The translations under genes were made by a program, and so were the position numbers. From Microvirga lotononidis (GTDB lineage: Bacteria > Pseudomonadota > Alphaproteobacteria > Rhizobiales > Beijerinckiaceae), in assembly GCF_034627025.1 (NCBI RefSeq), contig NZ_CP141048.1, forward strand, positions 2,492,001 through 2,556,000: a stretch of DNA of 64,000 nt. Reading direction: 5' to 3'. The notes under the pieces are model-generated. The model saw only the letters and a list, made by a program, of their open reading frames with translations, was not told the origin of the DNA and searched no databases. Of the stretch, positions 60,748-64,000 are shown piece after piece. Each line of letters starts with the position of its first letter. Within the stretch, counting starts at the first letter, position 1.

Positions 60748-62802
60748 TCAAGAGGATTCAGCGTCCGGGACACCGTCCTCCAGCTCGGCAAGCCAGATTC
60801 CCGGTCCTGCATCGGATGGAGCACGCCAGTCGCCGCGCGGCGACAGCGATCCGCCGGACGAGATCTTAGGCCCGTTGGGCATGGCGGTGCGCTTGAACTG
60901 GCTGGTGAAAAATCGGCTGAGGAATACCCGCAGCCATTTCTTGATCTCGCCCAGTTCGTAAGCCCTATGCGATGTCTCCGGGATGTTGGGCGGCCACGTA
61001 CCCGCTTCCTTATCTCTCCATGCCTGCCAGGAAAGATAAGCAATCTTGGATGGTCGGAAGCCGTAGCGCGTCAGATAGTAGAGATTGAAGTCCTGCAGGG
61101 CGTAGGGACCGATCATGGCCTCCGTCGACTGGATTTGCCCGGATGCATCCTGGGGCACGAGTTCGGGGGAGATTTCGGTGGCCAAGATCGCATAGAGAAT
61201 GTTTGCTGTGTCCTCGTCCACATCGCCGGAAGCTGCAACGAATCGAATCAGATGCTGGATCAGGGTCTTCGCGACCGATGCGTTGACGTTGTAGTGTGAC
61301 ATCTGATCGCCGACGCCGTAGGTGCACCAGCCGAGCCCCAGTTCGGAGAGGTCGCCAGTACCTACGACGATGCCGCGGTGATGGTTGGCGAGCCGGAACA
61401 GGTAATCGGTCCGCAAACCCGCCTGAACATTCTCGAAAGTCACGTCGTAGGCCGGCTCACCTTCGGCAAAGGGGTGCCCGAGATCCTTCAACACCTGCCG
61501 CGCTGCTGGTCGGATGTCGATTTCGGATGCAGTGACTCCCAGAGCTCGCATGAGCGCCCAGGCATTGCCCTTGGTGCCTTCGCTCGTCGCGAATCCAGGC
61601 AGCGTGTAGGCAAGGATGTTGGTGCGGGGAAGGCCGAGCTTGTCCATGGCGCGGCAGCAGACCAGGAGCGCTTGCGTGGAATCGAGGCCGCCGGATACGC
61701 CGATGACCACTTTCTCCGTCCGGGTTGCTTGCAGGCGTTTCGCGAGGCCCTGGACCTGGATGTTATAGGCCTCGTAGCAGTTCTCCGCGAGCTTGGCGGG
61801 GTCAGCGGGAACATAGGGAAACCGCTCGATGGGCCGGCGCAGCGCAAGCGCCTCCTCCGGCGCATCCAAGTGCAGAGGGACGATGCGGAAATTGCCCGGA
61901 ACGACCTTCAACTCGTCGGCGCAATCACGAAAGGTGACCCGCCGCATGCGTTCCTGACGCAGGCGCCCGAGATCGATATCGGCCACTGCCATGGTGGAGT
62001 CTGGAGGAAAACGCCCGGTCTCGGCAAGCCGCAGGCCGTCCTCGAAGATGCCCCCATGGCCATCCCAGGCGAGATCCGTCGTCGATTCGCCCGGGCCCGC
62101 CGCCGAGTAAGCATAAGCAGCGATGCAGCGCATGGACTGGGAGCCGCAGAGGAGGCGTCGGTCCTCGGCTTTGCCGATGGTGATGTTGCTGGCCGAGAGA
62201 TTGAGGAGGATCTCGGCGCCCGCCAGGGCGGCCGTGGTGCTGGGCGGCTGCGGCACCCACATGTCCTCGCATATTTCCACATGGAACGTGAAGGCGCAGC
62301 TGCCGGCTGATCGGAAGAGAAGATCGACGCCAAAGGGAACCTGCAGTCCGGCGAGTGTAATCATCTGCTCTCTGATGCTTGCTCCCGGGGCGAAGTGCCG
62401 GCGCTCATAGAACTCGCGGTAGTTCGGCAGGTATGCCTTCGGCACGACACCCAGGATACGCCCGGCGTGGATGACCACGGCGGCGTTGTAGAGGCGTCCA
62501 TCCAATCGGAGAGGGGCCCCCACAACGAAGGCAGGAAAGAGGTCGGCGCTTTCCTCCGCAAGGCGGCTCAGTGCGTGTTCGACGGCCTTCAGGAGAGCGT
62601 CCTGATGCAGGAGGTCGTCGATGGCATAGGCTGATATGCCGAGCTCCGGGAACACCATCAGGGCGATCCGCTCCTGGTGCCCCTGCCGCAGCAGTTCGAG
62701 GGTCCGGTCGGCATTGAAAGTTGGATCCGCGACCTCGATCCGCGGCACACAGGCCGCGATGCGAACAAAGTCATGGCGGTAGGGTGTGAAGAACGAGATC
62801 AT
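60748..62802 (-). CDS. nadE: Glutamine-dependent NAD+ synthetase
   Basis: 684 residues, the long two-domain form like that of Mycobacterium tuberculosis (679). The N-terminal glutaminase (nitrilase fold) carries the Glu-Lys-Cys triad: [35 protein letters not shown] and [12 protein letters not shown]. The C-terminal synthetase has the ATP pyrophosphatase loop [18 protein letters not shown] and [35 protein letters not shown]. It amidates nicotinic acid adenine dinucleotide to NAD+. Single gene on the minus strand; no NAD-pathway neighbours. Confidence 0.96.
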   Translation of the reverse strand: MISFFTPYRHDFVRIAACVPRIEVADPTFNADRTLELLRQGHQERIALMVFPELGISAYAIDDLLHQDALLKAVEHALSRLAEESADLFPAFVVGAPLRLDGRLYNAAVVIHAGRILGVVPKAYLPNYREFYERRHFAPGASIREQMITLAGLQVPFGVDLLFRSAGSCAFTFHVEICEDMWVPQPPSTTAALAGAEILLNLSASNITIGKAEDRRLLCGSQSMRCIAAYAYSAAGPGESTTDLAWDGHGGIFEDGLRLAETGRFPPDSTMAVADIDLGRLRQERMRRVTFRDCADELKVVPGNFRIVPLHLDAPEEALALRRPIERFPYVPADPAKLAENCYEAYNIQVQGLAKRLQATRTEKVVIGVSGGLDSTQALLVCCRAMDKLGLPRTNILAYTLPGFATSEGTKGNAWALMRALGVTASEIDIRPAARQVLKDLGHPFAEGEPAYDVTFENVQAGLRTDYLFRLANHHRGIVVGTGDLSELGLGWCTYGVGDQMSHYNVNASVAKTLIQHLIRFVAASGDVDEDTANILYAILATEISPELVPQDASGQIQSTEAMIGPYALQDFNLYYLTRYGFRPSKIAYLSWQAWRDKEAGTWPPNIPETSHRAYELGEIKKWLRVFLSRFFTSQFKRTAMPNGPKISSGGSLSPRGDWRAPSDAGPGIWLAELEDGVPDAESS

Positions 62803-63389
62803 TCCGCGTCCGATCAGAGTTGGCTCTCATGGGGCAGGGCTTGCCCCGCTCCCATCACTCGATGGGAGCCCTGCCGTGTGATGCTGATACAATAGGTAAC
62901 TAACACAAGGAATGGAATCCGCCATGGGGCTGGTTCCACAAGCCCCAGACCTCGCATGGGCTCCGAGACGTTGGAGGCGGTTGTTCAGCCGCCTCAATCC
63001 TCGGCACGGGCCGCGTTGAATCCGGATGATGACACAAACGAACAGCAAGCATCGAGTAGGTACTTAGTCCCAAGCTCTATGCCGTGCAATCAAGGAACGG
63101 GCTTTGCGAAGGCAGGGACTGCACTGCACGGGACCGACAGCCTGGGCTGATGAGAATTCTCCGCTTAGACGTGCAGGCCGCAGGAGGCGTGCAATGGCTT
63201 CCCGAAACGGCCACGCGCAACTTGACAGTTGTCATGGACATAGCATTCCAGAGAGGCGGATCGAGGCGCTTCCGGATATGGGTGTAATCTGCGCGCAACG
63301 CGGGATTCTCACGCCCGGTATATAGGGGCGGACGAGGAGGGAGTCGATTAAGTGGCTGATATAAGTTCAAAATCGTCTGCGCGCCTAGG
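62803..63389. other. Intergenic region between nadE and the binding-protein gene
   Basis: No convincing gene. Near the nadE start there is a stable hairpin, GCTCCCATC (62848-62856) and GATGGGAGC (62861-62869) around ACTC, which would lie in the nadE leader or promoter. The remainder shows only short chance frames. Confidence 0.45.
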
Positions 63390-63405
63390 TGGCACGATTT
63401 TTGCT
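63390..63405 (+). promoter_or_regulatory. Sigma-54 promoter of the peptide-binding protein gene
   Basis: TGGCAC-N5-TTGCT, with GG and GC exactly 10 bases apart, the canonical RpoN -24/-12 element. It lies 64 bases upstream of the ATG at 63469. Confidence 0.75.
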
Positions 63406-63468
63406 AGCTTTGCCGTGTCCGCGTAAGCATAAGCTCAGGGAACACCGATCGCGGAATGGAGAGGAAGA

Positions 63469-64000
63469 ATGTTCAAAGCTCTCACAATGACGGCTGTCAT
63501 CACGGCAGCGATGTCCGTTCACGCGGCTGCAAGCGAAATTCGGGTTGGGTTTACCCTGGACGCACTGACGCTGGATCCTGCCAACCACCGTAAACGCGAA
63601 ACGGAAACCATCATTCGGAACATCTACGACGGTCTCTTGACCCGCGATGCCAAGATGAAGGTCGTTCCGGAACTGGCTGAATCCTGGAAACAAGTCGATC
63701 CCCTGACCTATGATTTCACGGTTCGGCAGGGTGTGACGTTCCATGACGGCTCTCCGATGACTGCGGACGATATCGTCTTCACCTTCGAGCGCCTCACCAA
63801 GGATGGCGCCATGGACGGACAGACGAGTCCACGCAAGGATCTCGTCGGCCCCGTCAAGTCGATCACGAAGGTCGACGACAGGACGGTTCGGTTCACTTTG
63901 AGCGAGCCATGGCCGATCCTGCCCGCCATGCTTCCTTTCCAGGAAGTGGTGAGCAAGGCCTTCACCGAGAAGGTGGGATCGCAGGGACTTGCGACGAAGA
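63469..64000 (+). CDS. Peptide-type ABC transporter binding protein (partial, runs off the window)
   Basis: First 177 residues of a family-5 solute-binding protein (DppA/OppA type, normally about 520). Sec signal peptide FKALTMTAVITAAMSVHAAA with probable cleavage after HAA/AAS, then SEIRVGFTLDALTLDPANHRKRETETIIRNIYDGLLTRD, the signature region VPELAESWKQVDPLTYDFTVRQGVTFHDGSPMTADDIVFTFERL. The ribosome site GAGAGGAAG precedes the ATG. A sigma-54 promoter upstream suggests nitrogen control. The rest of the transporter would lie to the right. Confidence 0.92.
   Translation, partial: MFKALTMTAVITAAMSVHAAASEIRVGFTLDALTLDPANHRKRETETIIRNIYDGLLTRDAKMKVVPELAESWKQVDPLTYDFTVRQGVTFHDGSPMTADDIVFTFERLTKDGAMDGQTSPRKDLVGPVKSITKVDDRTVRFTLSEPWPILPAMLPFQEVVSKAFTEKVGSQGLATK

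Noticed and set aside
1..64000. CRISPR arrays, insertion sequences, prophage or integrase genes
   Set aside because: No spaced direct-repeat array, transposase or integrase pattern was seen. selC is a common integration site in other bacteria, but no integrase lies next to it here.

Overview
The window reads as high-GC chromosomal or megaplasmid DNA from an alphaproteobacterium of the Hyphomicrobiales (rhizobial / Methylobacteriaceae-like). This rests on an exopolysaccharide-II-like cluster, a fused LivM-LivG transporter protein, a FixL/FxkR/FixK-type oxygen cascade, DUF6894-like small proteins and long palindromic intergenic repeats. I infer the group; no marker gene such as 16S rRNA is present. 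About 50 protein genes, one tRNA gene (selenocysteine) and about 25 regulatory or repeat elements can be supported.

Region 1 (1-16.7 kb), surface polysaccharide and type I secretion. Genes on the minus strand run from a type I ABC transporter and HlyD adaptor, through a short RTX protein, to GT2- and GT4-type glycosyltransferases, a methyltransferase, a coiled-coil membrane protein, a pyruvyl transferase and a truncated galE. A MarR-type regulator is transcribed divergently from the transporter. The set resembles the Sinorhizobium galactoglucan (exp/wg) cluster. A 16-bp palindromic sequence occurs both at the regulator promoter and upstream of the RTX gene, so one regulator may control both.

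Region 2 (16.7-24.7 kb). A GntR regulator lies divergent from an M20D amidohydrolase, followed by an amino-acid binding protein with no permease nearby. Next comes the homogentisate pathway (MarR regulator, hmgA, fahA, maiA). An intergenic island of about 1.2 kb holds palindromic repeats and a strong promoter for a candidate small RNA.

Region 3 (24.7-37.5 kb), a catabolic block for an unknown substrate. It has a Liv-type transporter, an IclR regulator, an SDR, an EthD-repeat protein, a ketosteroid-dehydrogenase-like flavoprotein, an old-yellow-enzyme homologue, a metallo-hydrolase and an EamA exporter. Three related operator-like sequences precede the transporter, the SDR and the flavoprotein.

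Region 4 (37.5-42.2 kb). Two divergent Gly-rich secreted proteins, one with a PepSY-like tail, precede an OmpR/PhoQ-like two-component pair. An MFS transporter follows.

Region 5 (42.2-54.3 kb), a complete selenocysteine / formate dehydrogenase island. fdoG has an in-frame UGA at codon 200 followed by a SECIS-like hairpin. It is followed by fdoH, fdoI, fdhE, selA, selB, the tRNA-Sec gene selC, selD (opposite strand) and fdhD. The selB reading frame has no stop before selC and runs through the whole tRNA gene.

Region 6 (54.3-60.5 kb), oxygen sensing. An OmpR-type regulator (FxkR-like), a FixK-like Crp protein and a hybrid sensor kinase with a FixL-type heme PAS lie together. Tandem 10-bp-spaced TTACA-like repeats lie before the FixK-like gene and before a small membrane protein gene.

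Region 7 (60.5-64 kb). Two small proteins, glutamine-dependent NAD+ synthetase, and the start of a peptide-binding protein gene behind a textbook sigma-54 promoter. No CRISPR array, insertion sequence, rRNA or replication origin was seen.
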